Source of the DNA: Rhodobacteraceae bacterium IMCC1335
Lineage (GTDB): Bacteria > Pseudomonadota > Alphaproteobacteria > Rhodobacterales > Rhodobacteraceae
Direction: 5' to 3'
Assembly (NCBI GenBank): GCA_039640495.1
Contig: CP046864.1
Span: forward strand, 868,001-932,000
Length of the DNA: 64,000 bases
The position numbers were made by a program, and so were the translations under genes. The notes under the pieces are model-generated. The model did no database searches, had not been told where the DNA came from, and saw only the letters and a program-made list of their open reading frames with translations. This document shows, piece by piece, positions 18,907-28,737 of this stretch. Positions within the stretch are counted from its first letter, which is position 1; the number at the start of each line of letters is the position of its first letter.

Positions 18907-19695
18907 ATGTCTTCTTCAGCAATGTATGTCGCGAAAACCGGTTTGACCGCGCAGCAAACTCGGATGCAAGTGATTTCAAACAATCTTGCCAACGTGAATA
19001 CTGTTGGTTTTAAAAGTGACCGGGTGAATTTTGAAAGCTTGCTTTATCAAATATCACGCTCTGGCGGTGATCAAACCTCTGAAGATACGGCGCTGACATC
19101 TTCCTTGGCGCTTGGCACGGGTGTGCGTGCGGTCAGCACCGAGAAAAAATTCTCTCAGGGCAGTATGATTACCACAGATAACGCTTTGGATGTGGCCGTT
19201 GATGGCGACGGGTTCTTTCAAATTCTTATGCCTGATGGGAATATTGGATATACGCGTAACGGTACTTTTTCGCGAAACGCAGATGGTTTGATGACCACAT
19301 CCAGTGGCTATGTGCTGCAACCTCAAATCACTATCCCTTCTGGATCTTCGCAAATCAATATTTCGCAAGATGGGCTGGTTACCGCTTTATTGGCTGGTGA
19401 GGCAGTGCCTAGCGAATTGGGCCAAATTACTTTGGCAGGTTTTGCCAATCCGCGTGGCTTGAAAGCTTTGGGTGAAAACTTTTTGGTCGAAACGGCAGCC
19501 AGCGGCGCGCCCGCAATCGGAGTTCCCTTCACGGAAGGCCGCGGTAAACTGGTGCAGGGGTCGTTGGAAAGTTCGAATGTGAATGTTGTGCAGCAATTGG
19601 TCGAGATGATTGAAACGCAGCGCGCTTATGAGGTGAGTTCAAAGTCGATCACCGCAGCGGATGAGATGATGAAATATATCTCAAATAATCTATAG
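18907..19695 (+). CDS. flgG: Flagellar distal rod protein FlgG
   Basis: A 262-aa distal rod subunit, the standard length for FlgG. MQVISNNLANVNTVGFKSDR at the N-terminus, DGDGFFQILMPDGNIGYTRN in the middle and QGSLESSNVNVVQQLVEMIE at the C-terminus are diagnostic. The ATG at 18907 follows AGAGAGG at 7 nt. The frame is open to 18811 but would include the promoter. It heads a flgGHIJKL run with short gaps. Confidence 0.95.
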   Translation: MSSSAMYVAKTGLTAQQTRMQVISNNLANVNTVGFKSDRVNFESLLYQISRSGGDQTSEDTALTSSLALGTGVRAVSTEKKFSQGSMITTDNALDVAVDGDGFFQILMPDGNIGYTRNGTFSRNADGLMTTSSGYVLQPQITIPSGSSQINISQDGLVTALLAGEAVPSELGQITLAGFANPRGLKALGENFLVETAASGAPAIGVPFTEGRGKLVQGSLESSNVNVVQQLVEMIETQRAYEVSSKSITAADEMMKYISNNL

Positions 19696-19706
19696 GCTGA
19701 CATAAA

Positions 19707-20366
19707 ATGCGCATCATCACTCTTTTTTCGGTTCTGTTTTGCATCAGTTTGTCGGCATGTTCGACCTATGTTGAAGAATTGGCCAGCGATGAGTTCGCGC
19801 CGGTGTTTCCAGAAGAAACCGAAACCGCTCAGGTGGCTGATGGAGCGATTTTTGATGGCAATGCGCAGGGCTTATTTGCCTCGGAACGCAAAGCCTCAAA
19901 AGTTGGCGATATCCTTACCATTTCATTGAATGAAAGCTTTCAGGCCACCAAATCGCAATCTGCGACGAGCGGCAAAGATGACAGCTTCGGTGTCACATTG
20001 CCAAAAGGCATATTCCCCAATGCTGCATCAGCAGATTACGGGTTGGGCACCACGCAAGCCTTTACAGGCTCCGGGTCGGCCTCTCAGTCCAATGCTGTAA
20101 CGGGATTGGTATCGGCCTCGGTCGTGCGGCTGTACCAAAATGGAAATCTGGAAATTTTGGGCCAGAAAAAGCTGACGCTGAATAATGGCGATGAGTATGT
20201 GCGCGTTAAGGGGATTGTCCGACCGCAAGATATTGGCAACGGAAATATCGTGAACTCTAACCGCCTTGCCAATGCCGAAATAACCTATATTGGCGCGGGC
20301 GAATTGGCGGATACGTCTAAAAAGGGCTGGCTTTCAAAGGTCTTCAGCGTCGTTTCACCAATTTAA
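19707..20366 (+). CDS. flgH: Flagellar L-ring lipoprotein FlgH
   Basis: A 219-aa outer-membrane lipoprotein that forms the L ring around the rod. The signal peptide ends in the lipobox LSAC (Cys18). Conserved motifs are ASKVGDILTISLNE, GLVSASVVRLYQNGNLEILG, the FlgH core VKGIVRPQDIGNGNIVNSNR and LANAEITYIGAGELAD. It lies between flgG and flgI. Confidence 0.95.
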   Translation: MRIITLFSVLFCISLSACSTYVEELASDEFAPVFPEETETAQVADGAIFDGNAQGLFASERKASKVGDILTISLNESFQATKSQSATSGKDDSFGVTLPKGIFPNAASADYGLGTTQAFTGSGSASQSNAVTGLVSASVVRLYQNGNLEILGQKKLTLNNGDEYVRVKGIVRPQDIGNGNIVNSNRLANAEITYIGAGELADTSKKGWLSKVFSVVSPI

Positions 20367-20378
20367 GTAGGATAAACA

Positions 20379-21503
20379 ATGAGACTTTTGGTTAATTTTG
20401 CATTCTGCTTTTGGCTTTCAGGACTGGCCAGCCTAGCCTATGCGGACCGTATAAAAGATTTGGCCAATTTGGCCGGGGTGCGCAACAATCAATTGGTTGG
20501 ATATGGTTTGGTTGTCGGTTTATCGGGAACGGGCGATGCCAATTTGGGGATCACCTTGCAATCTATGCAGGCCATGCTGTCGCGTTTTGGCATGTCAACG
20601 GACACTTCTGGTTTGTCGGGGGCTAACGCAGCGGCGGTGATGGTAACGGCCGATTTGGCTCCGTTTATCAAACCTGGACAAACGCTTGATGTCACCGTTT
20701 CGGCGCTGGGCGCATCAGAATCGTTGCGAGGTGGAACGCTTTTGATGACACCGCTTTTGGGTGCAGATGGGCAAACATACGCGATTGCGCAGGGAAATCT
20801 GGCTGTCGGGGGGTTGGGCGTTGCTGCGGCCGATGGATCATCATTAACCGTTAATATTCCCACGGTTGGCCGGGTTCCCCAGGGGGCGACTGTTGAAAAA
20901 ATGGTCGAGACACCTTTCTTGGAAAACGAGTTTTTGATTTTAAACCTTCACCGCAGTGATTTTTCAACCGCCAGCGCGGTGTCACGCGCGGTGGATGATA
21001 TTTTTGGGCAGGGAACGGCCGTTCCGATTGATGGCTCCTCCATTCGCGTGCAAGCGCCAGCGGATCCGACGCAGCGTGTATCTTTTGTTAGCCTGCTTGA
21101 AAACGTTGAAGTGGAACCTGCCAGACCGCCCGCGCAGGTGATTGTAAACTCTCGAACGGGTACAATCATCATCAATGGGAATGTGCGTGTAACGCCGGCT
21201 GCTATCACCCATGGCAGCTTGACCGTGCGCGTGACCGAAGATCCAAACGTGCAAACCCAGACCAATGTGATTGCCAATGATGCAGGCGTTGTGGCCACGC
21301 CGGCCGCGCCCATTGTGACCCCGGATAGTGCTGTAGATGCAGAAGAAAAAATGGCCAAAGCCTTTGTGTTTGATCCGGGTATTCAGCTGACAGATATCGT
21401 CGATGCGATCAATGCCGTTGGCGCAACGCCGTCTGATTTGGTGGCCATATTGGAAGCGTTGAAGGTTTCTGGCGCGCTTCGCGCGCAGTTGATTATTATT
21501 TAG
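20379..21503 (+). CDS. flgI: Flagellar P-ring protein FlgI
   Basis: A 374-aa periplasmic P-ring subunit with a cleavable signal peptide ending near LASLAYA. The N-terminal family signature is [20 protein letters not shown], then [11 protein letters not shown]. Further matches are [20 protein letters not shown] and the C-terminal [20 protein letters not shown]. The length is normal. It is coupled with flgH and flgJ. Confidence 0.95.
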   Translation: MRLLVNFAFCFWLSGLASLAYADRIKDLANLAGVRNNQLVGYGLVVGLSGTGDANLGITLQSMQAMLSRFGMSTDTSGLSGANAAAVMVTADLAPFIKPGQTLDVTVSALGASESLRGGTLLMTPLLGADGQTYAIAQGNLAVGGLGVAAADGSSLTVNIPTVGRVPQGATVEKMVETPFLENEFLILNLHRSDFSTASAVSRAVDDIFGQGTAVPIDGSSIRVQAPADPTQRVSFVSLLENVEVEPARPPAQVIVNSRTGTIIINGNVRVTPAAITHGSLTVRVTEDPNVQTQTNVIANDAGVVATPAAPIVTPDSAVDAEEKMAKAFVFDPGIQLTDIVDAINAVGATPSDLVAILEALKVSGALRAQLIII

Positions 21504-21511
21504 GAAACACG

Positions 21512-21805
21512 ATGGTGGATGAAGTCAGAGCATTTGTTTCGCACAGCGCCAGGGCAGAGCCCTCGGCGCTTGAGCGTATTGACCGCAGATCCTCTTTGGA
21601 AGAGGTCGCGCAACAATTTGAAGCGATTTTTGTCAACGAATTGATGAAAACCAGCCGGGCAGCGAAATTGTCGGACGATATTCTAAGCAACTCTGGAACG
21701 CAGCCGTTCTTAGAGATGATGGATCAAGAGTTTTCGCAAACAATTTCAAAACGTAACAGTCTGGGAATTGCTGAGGCGCTTGTTCAACAGTTCGAACGCA
21801 AGTAA
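21512..21805 (+). CDS. flgJ: Single-domain FlgJ, rod-binding cap
   Basis: A 97-aa protein matching only the N-terminal rod-binding domain of FlgJ (LEEVAQQFEAIFVNELMKTS, then FLEMMDQEFSQTIS). The C-terminal muramidase domain of enterobacterial FlgJ is absent. This form is known in alphaproteobacteria, where a separate lytic transglycosylase opens the wall. Such an enzyme is encoded about 6 kb downstream at 27879. Confidence 0.85.
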   Translation: MVDEVRAFVSHSARAEPSALERIDRRSSLEEVAQQFEAIFVNELMKTSRAAKLSDDILSNSGTQPFLEMMDQEFSQTISKRNSLGIAEALVQQFERK

Positions 21806-21819
21806 CGGGGTAGAGTTGG

Positions 21820-24800
21820 TTGGCAAGCTTATTTGACATAGGCAAATCGGCAGTTCAGGCGCAACGGCAAGCGCTGAATGTGACCGGTCAAAACATCGCG
21901 AATGTGAATACGGAAGGGTATCGCAAGCGCAGTGCTGATTTGACCGAGGTTTCAGGCAGTCAAAGTGAGCTTACCTCGATCACTTCTCAAATCGGTTTGG
22001 GCGTTAACTTGGGCGAGGTGCGCCGCGCCTATAATGTTTTTTTAGCCTCAAGCTCCAATTCATCGGAAAGCCGGTTCCAATCGTCACAAACCTTTGTGGA
22101 GTCTATGGAACGGTTGGAAAATGCCATTTTGCCCGGCGAGGGTGATTTATCCTCGCAGATTACTGAATTTTTCCGCACCCTATCGGATGTTGAGGCAAGC
22201 CCCGGTGATTTGGCGCCGCGCGCCGCGGCCATCGAGCGAGGCAATGGCTTGGCCAACGCCTTTAACGTAACAGCTTTTGTTTTACGGGATTTAGAAACTC
22301 AGATTTCCGGTACGATTGATCAAGAAGTGAACGAGGTGAACCGGCTTGTGGAATCGTTGGCGTCTGTGAATGGTAAATTACGGTCCTCGAATTTAGGGGC
22401 TTCACCACCGAATGCCCTGATGGATGAGCGCGATCGCTTAATTTCAGAAATTTCTCAAAAGGTGAGGATAACGGTCAATTATAGCCCACGGTTTGATGTC
22501 AATATAAGATTAGGAGAGCATTCTACTGGGCCGGTGCTGTTGGAGGGAGAAACCTCCTATAAGATCCAGCCAATACAGGGCGATGAGAATGGCGTGAGTT
22601 ATAAGATCGGCACCTCACGGGTTGTGAAAACGCTTGATGATGGCGGGCTCAAAGGGCTGTCGACCGCCTTATCCGTAATTCAAGATACGCATTCTCAAGT
22701 GGATGCTCTTGCTGATCGTTTGGTCAGAGAGCTTAATTCGGCCCATGGCAATGGTATTGATTATGACGGTGAATTTGGGCGTTCGATGTTTACAGCGCGG
22801 CAATTTGACGTAGCGCCTGATCTGAAAAACAGCCAAGATCTTGATATTAGCGTGCTGACGGTGCCAGGACAGGTTGACTTGGTTGAAAATGCGACCTTTC
22901 GTTTTGATGAGCGTTCGGGTTTTTGGACAGCTTATGGTCAAAACAATGATGTGATGGGAACCGGGCGCTCGCAAATTGATTTAGATGGCGTGATTGTCAA
23001 GGTTGGGAACCCAGCTCAGGATGGTGATAGTTTTCGGCTTACAAAAGCAGATGGTGAAGCGGACCGACTCTCTTTTTTATTAACCGATGGACGACAAATC
23101 GCTGCGGCATCAAATTTTGTTATAACACCAAATAGCGCCAATGCGGGCGCAGCCATAATGTCCAGCTCAGCGATCGAAATGAAAGCGCCACCGCTTGCCT
23201 CGCTTACGGATGTGACAAATAATTCTCTTTCTCCGGTTTCGTACTCAGAATTTTTAAATGGCGGTGCTGTCGCCTATATACCCGCCGGGATTAAAAATTT
23301 AGAGCTGGCATCGTTTGGACAAGACCCGTCTTTGACCTTGAATTTTAACGAATTAAGAGAATTAAACAGTTTTTCTTTTGTTCTCAGCGGCAATAGTTAT
23401 GAAGCCTCAATCTCGGATGAATTGCGCGAAAATTTGCGGGATAAGGCACATCTGGCGGAATATCTGAACAAAGGCTTTTTAACGTTCACCACACCGAATG
23501 AGGCAGGTATAGCATTAGAGGATGTGAATTCGGTAAGCCTGCGGGATCTTGGTTTATTTGCCTCAGGGTTTGAGGGTGGTTTAAAGCTTACGGGCAACAC
23601 TGCCTTTACCTCCGGGCAGGTCAAAGTTGAAGTTGATGGTCAAATCAGTGAGACAAATGCGGTTGTAAAAGCAGCTGAAACGGCTTCCGGCTTCCGGGTG
23701 TTCACACGTGAAGGGCGGCAGGTCGCCGGCGTCCCATTGTCAATCAGTGAGGCCCATATTTTTCTTACTGAAACCAACGGTTTTGCGTCAGAGGCTGAAT
23801 ATCGTGCCGATTACTTAAACCCAACAGATGGGGTCGGGTATCGCGGTGCCAAGATCAATAACATGCTGCCGGGTGGCTATTCAACGGTTGAAAGCGCCGC
23901 CAGTATTCTGACCGGTGGATCCTTGGGGTCTTTGATCCAGCAGGGAACAATTTTCAACCCAATCTCTGCGCAAACGTTAACGTTCGAAACCACCACTATG
24001 AGCGCGTCTGGATTGGGAACTGACACGGCAGACGGTGTTGTAAATGTCGATATTGCCGTGGATTCCGGCGTCAATATGAAAACCATCGCTGATGATATCA
24101 ATATCAAATTAGAAGCTTTTGGGTTTGTCGCAGAAGCGAAAACCTATGCGTCTTTAAGGCTCGATGATAGCGCTTCAATTTCTGGAGATATCTCTTTTGA
24201 ACTTTCGTCTGGAAATTCAAGCCCGGTTTCAATTTCTGGTGTTTTCGGGGAGTCAAATTTGTCTCCTTTGGTGGCTAAGATTAATCAACGAAGCGAACAA
24301 ACGGGAATCACCGCTGAAGTTTCGCAGGATGGCTCTCGCATCGTATTGGTGCAATCCGATGGGTTAGATATTTCTATCACAAATCCGGAGGGTGAACTGT
24401 TAACGGTGAATTCGCTTGACCAGAACTTTTCTGAACTTTCAAGTGAAACCGCTTTAAACGCGGATACTAAAATTGTCGGGTCGTTAAGCTTACGTTCGCC
24501 GCGCGCTTTCAAGGTGACATCAAGCCTTGATGCTGCTGTGACTGCCAACTCGCAAACACTGTCGAAAGAAGAGGGAGGTGTTCGTGTTGACTTGACCGCA
24601 GGGGGATCGATCAGCGATATATCGATTGAAGTTGACCCCGATATTCTAGTGCCGCAAGTCAGTCCAGATGGGCTGCGCTTAGCAGCCTCCAACACAAGCT
24701 TTACACTATCTGCCCGTTTGAACGGATCGGAAACTGCAACTGAATTCTCTGTAAATACAAACGCATTGATCGACGTTTCACTCGCCTCTATTTCCGAAAC

Positions 24801-26127
24801 TTTAGTGTCTGATTTAAGATCTACGGCTGGTCTGCCATCTTTAACCGGGGCGGCTTTATCCACATTGCCCAGCGAGGGCAGCCAAGTGTCTGTTTTGGTT
24901 GGGGCGTCTCAATATGATGTTCAGTATGTCGCAGGAGAGTTTGTGGTGAGCGGGCCGGAGGCGGGTCGGGTGTTTGCTGAAATCCAAACCGGCGATGACG
25001 GAAATGATTACTTTTCTATTAATGTTGCAGACGGGGTTCTAAATGGCACCAGTTTGCAATTGCTTGATGGTGGGGATTTAACCGAGTTCGGATTGGCGAG
25101 TACGGAAACAACTGTTGTCGCGGATTTAAAAGGAATTAGCTTTAGCGGCCTTACGGAATTGGCCGATGGGGAGACGAAAACTTTCGATGTGATGGTTGGA
25201 GAAACTGAAGTGCAGATTTCTGTCAGCCGCAGCGGCGACGTTTTATCTATCTCTTCCAACAATTCATTGGTTACGCCGTCGATTACAACGGAAGCAAACG
25301 CACACAATATTACGTTAGAAATGGCCTATTATGATAACGCAGAGGTAAAACAAGGCCCAATGCGCATCAAGCCCAGTACAAATGCCGCTGCGTTTGGGTT
25401 TCGCGCGGCGGATTTCTCTGTAGAACAAACCGAAACAGGGCTTCAAACAGTGTCGATGAACGGCAATCCATCGGGTGTAACGCTCGAGGTAGGAAATTTG
25501 CCAGGGCAAGTGCTGTCGATGAGCGGATTACCCAATGAGGATTTTATCGTTTTACTCGATTCCGAAGGCGCCAAGCGGCTGGCCTCAAGCTTTGAGATGA
25601 GCACCGAAGAGGATGCAAAAGCGCAGAAAGATTACCGGGTTAAAGTGGTTGATGCTGACGCAGGGCGCGTTGAGTTGATTGATGTCGAAACGGGAACGTC
25701 AATGGCAACCCGTTTCACCAATGGTGTCGTCGAGTTTGAAGCCGATAATTACCGATTTGAATTGGCCGGCTTTGGATCGACGGATGATCATTTTGACATC
25801 GCGTTGAACCGATCAAATGCTGGGGATGCGCGTAATATGGTCGCGATGATTGCGCTGAGCAGATCCTCGGCTGAGCGCAGTAGTTTTCAAGATGATTTCC
25901 GACAGATTGCTTTGGCTGTCGGATCTCAGCTGGAATCGGGACGTTTGCTGAATATCTCTGCCACCGCGATCCGCGATGCGGCTATTGCGACCGAGGATGA
26001 ATTGGCAGGCGTTAATCTGGATGAAGAAGCTGGAAAACTTATGGAGCAGCAGCAGGCTTATAAGGCAGCAGCCCAAATTCTGCAAACTGCGCGCGATCTA
26101 TTTGATACAATTATTGGCATAATGTGA
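21820..26127 (+). CDS. flgK: Giant hook-filament junction protein FlgK
   Basis: A 1435-aa hook-associated protein 1, more than twice the usual size. The N-terminus is canonical (ALNVTGQNIANVNTEGYRKR). So are the FlgK-specific block around residues 95-250 (MERLENAILPGEGDLSSQIT, FFRTLSDVEASPGDLAPRAA, PNALMDERDRLISEISQKV) and the C-terminus (GVNLDEEAGKLMEQQQAYKA, AAQILQTARDLFDTIIGIM). The middle, about residues 380-1290, is a long Ser/Thr-rich, acidic, beta-like insert. The start codon is TTG at 21820, in a weak ribosome context behind GGGGTAGAG. The frame is uninterrupted. Confidence 0.9.
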   Translation: MASLFDIGKSAVQAQRQALNVTGQNIANVNTEGYRKRSADLTEVSGSQSELTSITSQIGLGVNLGEVRRAYNVFLASSSNSSESRFQSSQTFVESMERLENAILPGEGDLSSQITEFFRTLSDVEASPGDLAPRAAAIERGNGLANAFNVTAFVLRDLETQISGTIDQEVNEVNRLVESLASVNGKLRSSNLGASPPNALMDERDRLISEISQKVRITVNYSPRFDVNIRLGEHSTGPVLLEGETSYKIQPIQGDENGVSYKIGTSRVVKTLDDGGLKGLSTALSVIQDTHSQVDALADRLVRELNSAHGNGIDYDGEFGRSMFTARQFDVAPDLKNSQDLDISVLTVPGQVDLVENATFRFDERSGFWTAYGQNNDVMGTGRSQIDLDGVIVKVGNPAQDGDSFRLTKADGEADRLSFLLTDGRQIAAASNFVITPNSANAGAAIMSSSAIEMKAPPLASLTDVTNNSLSPVSYSEFLNGGAVAYIPAGIKNLELASFGQDPSLTLNFNELRELNSFSFVLSGNSYEASISDELRENLRDKAHLAEYLNKGFLTFTTPNEAGIALEDVNSVSLRDLGLFASGFEGGLKLTGNTAFTSGQVKVEVDGQISETNAVVKAAETASGFRVFTREGRQVAGVPLSISEAHIFLTETNGFASEAEYRADYLNPTDGVGYRGAKINNMLPGGYSTVESAASILTGGSLGSLIQQGTIFNPISAQTLTFETTTMSASGLGTDTADGVVNVDIAVDSGVNMKTIADDINIKLEAFGFVAEAKTYASLRLDDSASISGDISFELSSGNSSPVSISGVFGESNLSPLVAKINQRSEQTGITAEVSQDGSRIVLVQSDGLDISITNPEGELLTVNSLDQNFSELSSETALNADTKIVGSLSLRSPRAFKVTSSLDAAVTANSQTLSKEEGGVRVDLTAGGSISDISIEVDPDILVPQVSPDGLRLAASNTSFTLSARLNGSETATEFSVNTNALIDVSLASISETLVSDLRSTAGLPSLTGAALSTLPSEGSQVSVLVGASQYDVQYVAGEFVVSGPEAGRVFAEIQTGDDGNDYFSINVADGVLNGTSLQLLDGGDLTEFGLASTETTVVADLKGISFSGLTELADGETKTFDVMVGETEVQISVSRSGDVLSISSNNSLVTPSITTEANAHNITLEMAYYDNAEVKQGPMRIKPSTNAAAFGFRAADFSVEQTETGLQTVSMNGNPSGVTLEVGNLPGQVLSMSGLPNEDFIVLLDSEGAKRLASSFEMSTEEDAKAQKDYRVKVVDADAGRVELIDVETGTSMATRFTNGVVEFEADNYRFELAGFGSTDDHFDIALNRSNAGDARNMVAMIALSRSSAERSSFQDDFRQIALAVGSQLESGRLLNISATAIRDAAIATEDELAGVNLDEEAGKLMEQQQAYKAAAQILQTARDLFDTIIGIM

Positions 26128-26134
26128 GGGTAAT

Positions 26135-27823
26135 ATGACTATTTCAAGTAAACTATTCGCCACGCAAATGCTGGATCAATTCAAGGTGATTGAAAATAGA
26201 TTGCAATCGCTAAACACCCAGATTTCAACCGGATCACGGATCACAAAATCTTCTGATGCCCCGATCGATGCAGTAACGCTGACCGCGCGAAGTGAACTAC
26301 AATCGCGTATTGAACAATATCAGTCAAATGTTGAGAAAGTAAACGAGCGCTTGGGTTTGGCGGATGCTACATTGGAAACAATGGGCAATTTGGTAACCCG
26401 GATGAACGAAAAATTTATCGCCACCAATACCGCCACGGTGACCGATGCTGAGCGTCAGGCGGTACGTCTCGAAGTGTTAACGTTTAAAGAAAGTTTACTG
26501 GGATTGGCGAACTCGGTAGATAATAATGGCGACGCGCTTTACGGCGGATTTTCAACCGAGGAATCGCCTTTTGTGCAAAACGAAGACGGCCAGACGCGCT
26601 ATCGCGGCGATGGTGGTGACCACACATTGCAAGTGTCGGAAAGCGTTAAACTGCCGACGAGTTTGAATGGCAGCTCTTTATTCATGGAAGTGAAGGATGG
26701 AACCGGCACCAAAAGCAGCTTTGACATCTTAGATAGTTTTGCAAATGCATTGCTAACAGACAGCCAGTTTGAACAATCTTACTCGGCAAATTCCGCAGAT
26801 ACCGCGCAGTCTATCTCCTATGATCTGACAAATAGCTCTATGGTTGGGATGTTTGATTTTGATACGGGTGAGTCTCAGCAAAACCTTGCTGCATCAACGG
26901 GAATACATTCAGGTGATTTTACGTTTACGATCAATGACACGCCGACAACGATCACGATCACTGCTGGCAGTAATGACACTTTGCAGGGGTTGATTGATGA
27001 AATAAATGCAATCAGCAATGTGACTGCCAATTTGGTTCAAAAAGACAGCGGGTTAACGTTGCAAATAACATCAACAGCTGGTGCAGAAAATGCTTTTTCA
27101 ATCTCTAGCAGCGATGAGGAATTAGTTGTTTTGCAGACCGGCGTACCTGCCAGCAGCAGTACCAGCGCGCAATTAACGGTTGTCTCGGAAGCCGCAGATG
27201 CCGTCTCTGGCGCGATGAAATTACGCATCACTGCCTCTCGAGAACCCCAGAATTGGTCGATGGTTCTGACCGGACCCGAGGGCAGTGCCACGGTAAGCGC
27301 AGACATAAACTCTGACTCTTTTACCGCGCTTGTTGATGCGATAAATGCAAGCGGAACGGGATTGACAGCAACGGATAATGGTGATGGCACTCTGAGCCTG
27401 TCAAAAACCGATCCATCTTCCGAAGTGGATGTTGTTTTGGAAGATATTTCCATTGAAGGTTATAATTTGGCACAAAAAGAGCCGCGTTATTATATCGATG
27501 TTCTGAATGAGGATGATGAGGTTGCTGTCAAATTAAGTGATCAAAACCAGGCCTTGTCGCGCCAAGGTACAGCCATTCAAGCCTTGCTTGAACATTTTGC
27601 GTTGTCGCGCACCATTGTGGGCGCCAGGATCAACAATGCCAATGCGCAAAACACCGTTTTGCAGGATCGCAGCATCTCAATTCAAACAGAAATTTCTGAT
27701 CTACGCGATGCAGATATTGAGACGCTGATCACCGAGTTGCAAACTATCATGGTTACCCGCGATGCGGCGCGGCAAACCTATTCAACGATTAATTCGCAAT
27801 CGCTATTTGATTTTCTAAAATAA
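26135..27823 (+). CDS. flgL: Hook-filament junction protein FlgL, enlarged
   Basis: A 562-aa hook-associated protein 3; 300-400 aa is usual. The flagellin-like N-terminus (RLQSLNTQISTGSRITKSSD, APIDAVTLTARSEL) and C-terminus (RISIQ-like block QDRSISIQTEISDLRDADIE, YSTINSQSLFDFLK) are clear. The insert around residues 265-350 contains a module resembling one in FliD of the same cluster (TLQGLIDEINAISNVTANLV, then AENAFSISSSDEE). It follows flgK by 7 bp. Confidence 0.9.
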   Translation: MTISSKLFATQMLDQFKVIENRLQSLNTQISTGSRITKSSDAPIDAVTLTARSELQSRIEQYQSNVEKVNERLGLADATLETMGNLVTRMNEKFIATNTATVTDAERQAVRLEVLTFKESLLGLANSVDNNGDALYGGFSTEESPFVQNEDGQTRYRGDGGDHTLQVSESVKLPTSLNGSSLFMEVKDGTGTKSSFDILDSFANALLTDSQFEQSYSANSADTAQSISYDLTNSSMVGMFDFDTGESQQNLAASTGIHSGDFTFTINDTPTTITITAGSNDTLQGLIDEINAISNVTANLVQKDSGLTLQITSTAGAENAFSISSSDEELVVLQTGVPASSSTSAQLTVVSEAADAVSGAMKLRITASREPQNWSMVLTGPEGSATVSADINSDSFTALVDAINASGTGLTATDNGDGTLSLSKTDPSSEVDVVLEDISIEGYNLAQKEPRYYIDVLNEDDEVAVKLSDQNQALSRQGTAIQALLEHFALSRTIVGARINNANAQNTVLQDRSISIQTEISDLRDADIETLITELQTIMVTRDAARQTYSTINSQSLFDFLK

Positions 27824-27839
27824 GGTAGATCTGAAAACT

Positions 27840-27854
27840 TGGTCCGGTAATTGC
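27840..27854 (+). promoter_or_regulatory. Sigma-54-like promoter of the lytic transglycosylase gene
   Basis: TGGTCCGGTAATTGC fits TGGCACG-N4-TTGC except at two positions, and keeps the invariant GG and GC at correct spacing. It lies 24 bp before the ATG at 27879, which leaves only a short leader. Confidence 0.55.
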
Positions 27855-27878
27855 AACTCTTTTGCGAAAGGAGCTGCA

Positions 27879-28646
27879 ATGTTGAAGTTGATCCGCGCAG
27901 GTTGTGTAAGCCTAATAGTGTTTTTCATGCCCCAATCGCTTTATGCAGCGTTTGAGGACAGCTCTATTTGCGATGAAAGCATCGCCCTTGCGGCGCAAGA
28001 GAGCACGGTTCCTCGAGCTGTGCTGATGAAAATCGCGCGCCTAGAGTCGGGCCGCAAGGTCAATAAAAAATTTGTGAGCTGGCCATGGACTTTAAACAAT
28101 GGCGGCAAAGGGTATTTTCTGAACAGCAAAGCAGATGCTCTAGACTTGCTTACAAAATTATCAAATTCCGGCAAGACGAATGTGGATGTGGGCTGCATGC
28201 AATTGAATATTAAATGGCATGCGAAATATTTTAACAATTTTTCAGAAATGTTAAGCCCTGAGCATAACACTCTTTATGCCGCCAAATATTTAGAGCAGCT
28301 CTATAAAGAAACCGGATCTTGGATGAAGGCCGTGAAATATTACCATTCGCGTAATCCAAAATATAACGAGCGTTATTATGCGAAGTTTTCGACACTTCCC
28401 AATTTTGATACTATTGCGATGATCCGCACAAAGCCTTCGCGGCGCCCCATGCTCATCCCACCCCCAGCGCCGGAACGAGCGCCCAAGATGCCCAGCGTAT
28501 TTGGCGCCGCGCAGGCGAAGTCAGTTTTGTTTTGGACAGCGCCGCAGGGCCCTTTAGTGCTGACAGCTCAGCTTGATTTATCGCAACCTGCTTTCACCGA
28601 TCTCAGAAAATTCACTGGCAAGCCTTTATTGGTGGCTGGCCAATAA
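27879..28646 (+). CDS. Flagellar lytic transglycosylase (SltF-like)
   Basis: A 255-aa secreted protein with a signal peptide (residues 1-25, ending SLYAA). Its SLT-type transglycosylase domain has ALMKIARLESGRKVN-like order: VLMKIARLESGR with the catalytic Glu, VGCMQLNIKWHAKYF and NTLYAAKYLEQLYKETGSW. The Pro-rich tail is unassigned. It likely cleaves peptidoglycan to let the rod pass, supplying the activity missing from the single-domain FlgJ. Rhodobacter sphaeroides SltF is the described precedent. It has its own sigma-54-like site. Confidence 0.85.
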   Translation: MLKLIRAGCVSLIVFFMPQSLYAAFEDSSICDESIALAAQESTVPRAVLMKIARLESGRKVNKKFVSWPWTLNNGGKGYFLNSKADALDLLTKLSNSGKTNVDVGCMQLNIKWHAKYFNNFSEMLSPEHNTLYAAKYLEQLYKETGSWMKAVKYYHSRNPKYNERYYAKFSTLPNFDTIAMIRTKPSRRPMLIPPPAPERAPKMPSVFGAAQAKSVLFWTAPQGPLVLTAQLDLSQPAFTDLRKFTGKPLLVAGQ

Positions 28647-28690
28647 AGATTGATCCTCATTAAAGGGCTGATTTTTCACACCGATCACTT

Positions 28691-28705
28691 TGGCATGAAA
28701 TATGC
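28691..28705 (+). promoter_or_regulatory. Sigma-54-like promoter before the extra rod/hook gene
   Basis: TGGCATGAAATATGC keeps GG and GC at the correct distance and differs from TGGCACG-N4-TTGC at two positions. It lies 32 bp before the ATG at 28738. Confidence 0.6.
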
Positions 28706-28737
28706 AAACTATTGTTTAAAATTTAAAAGGTTGTGTC

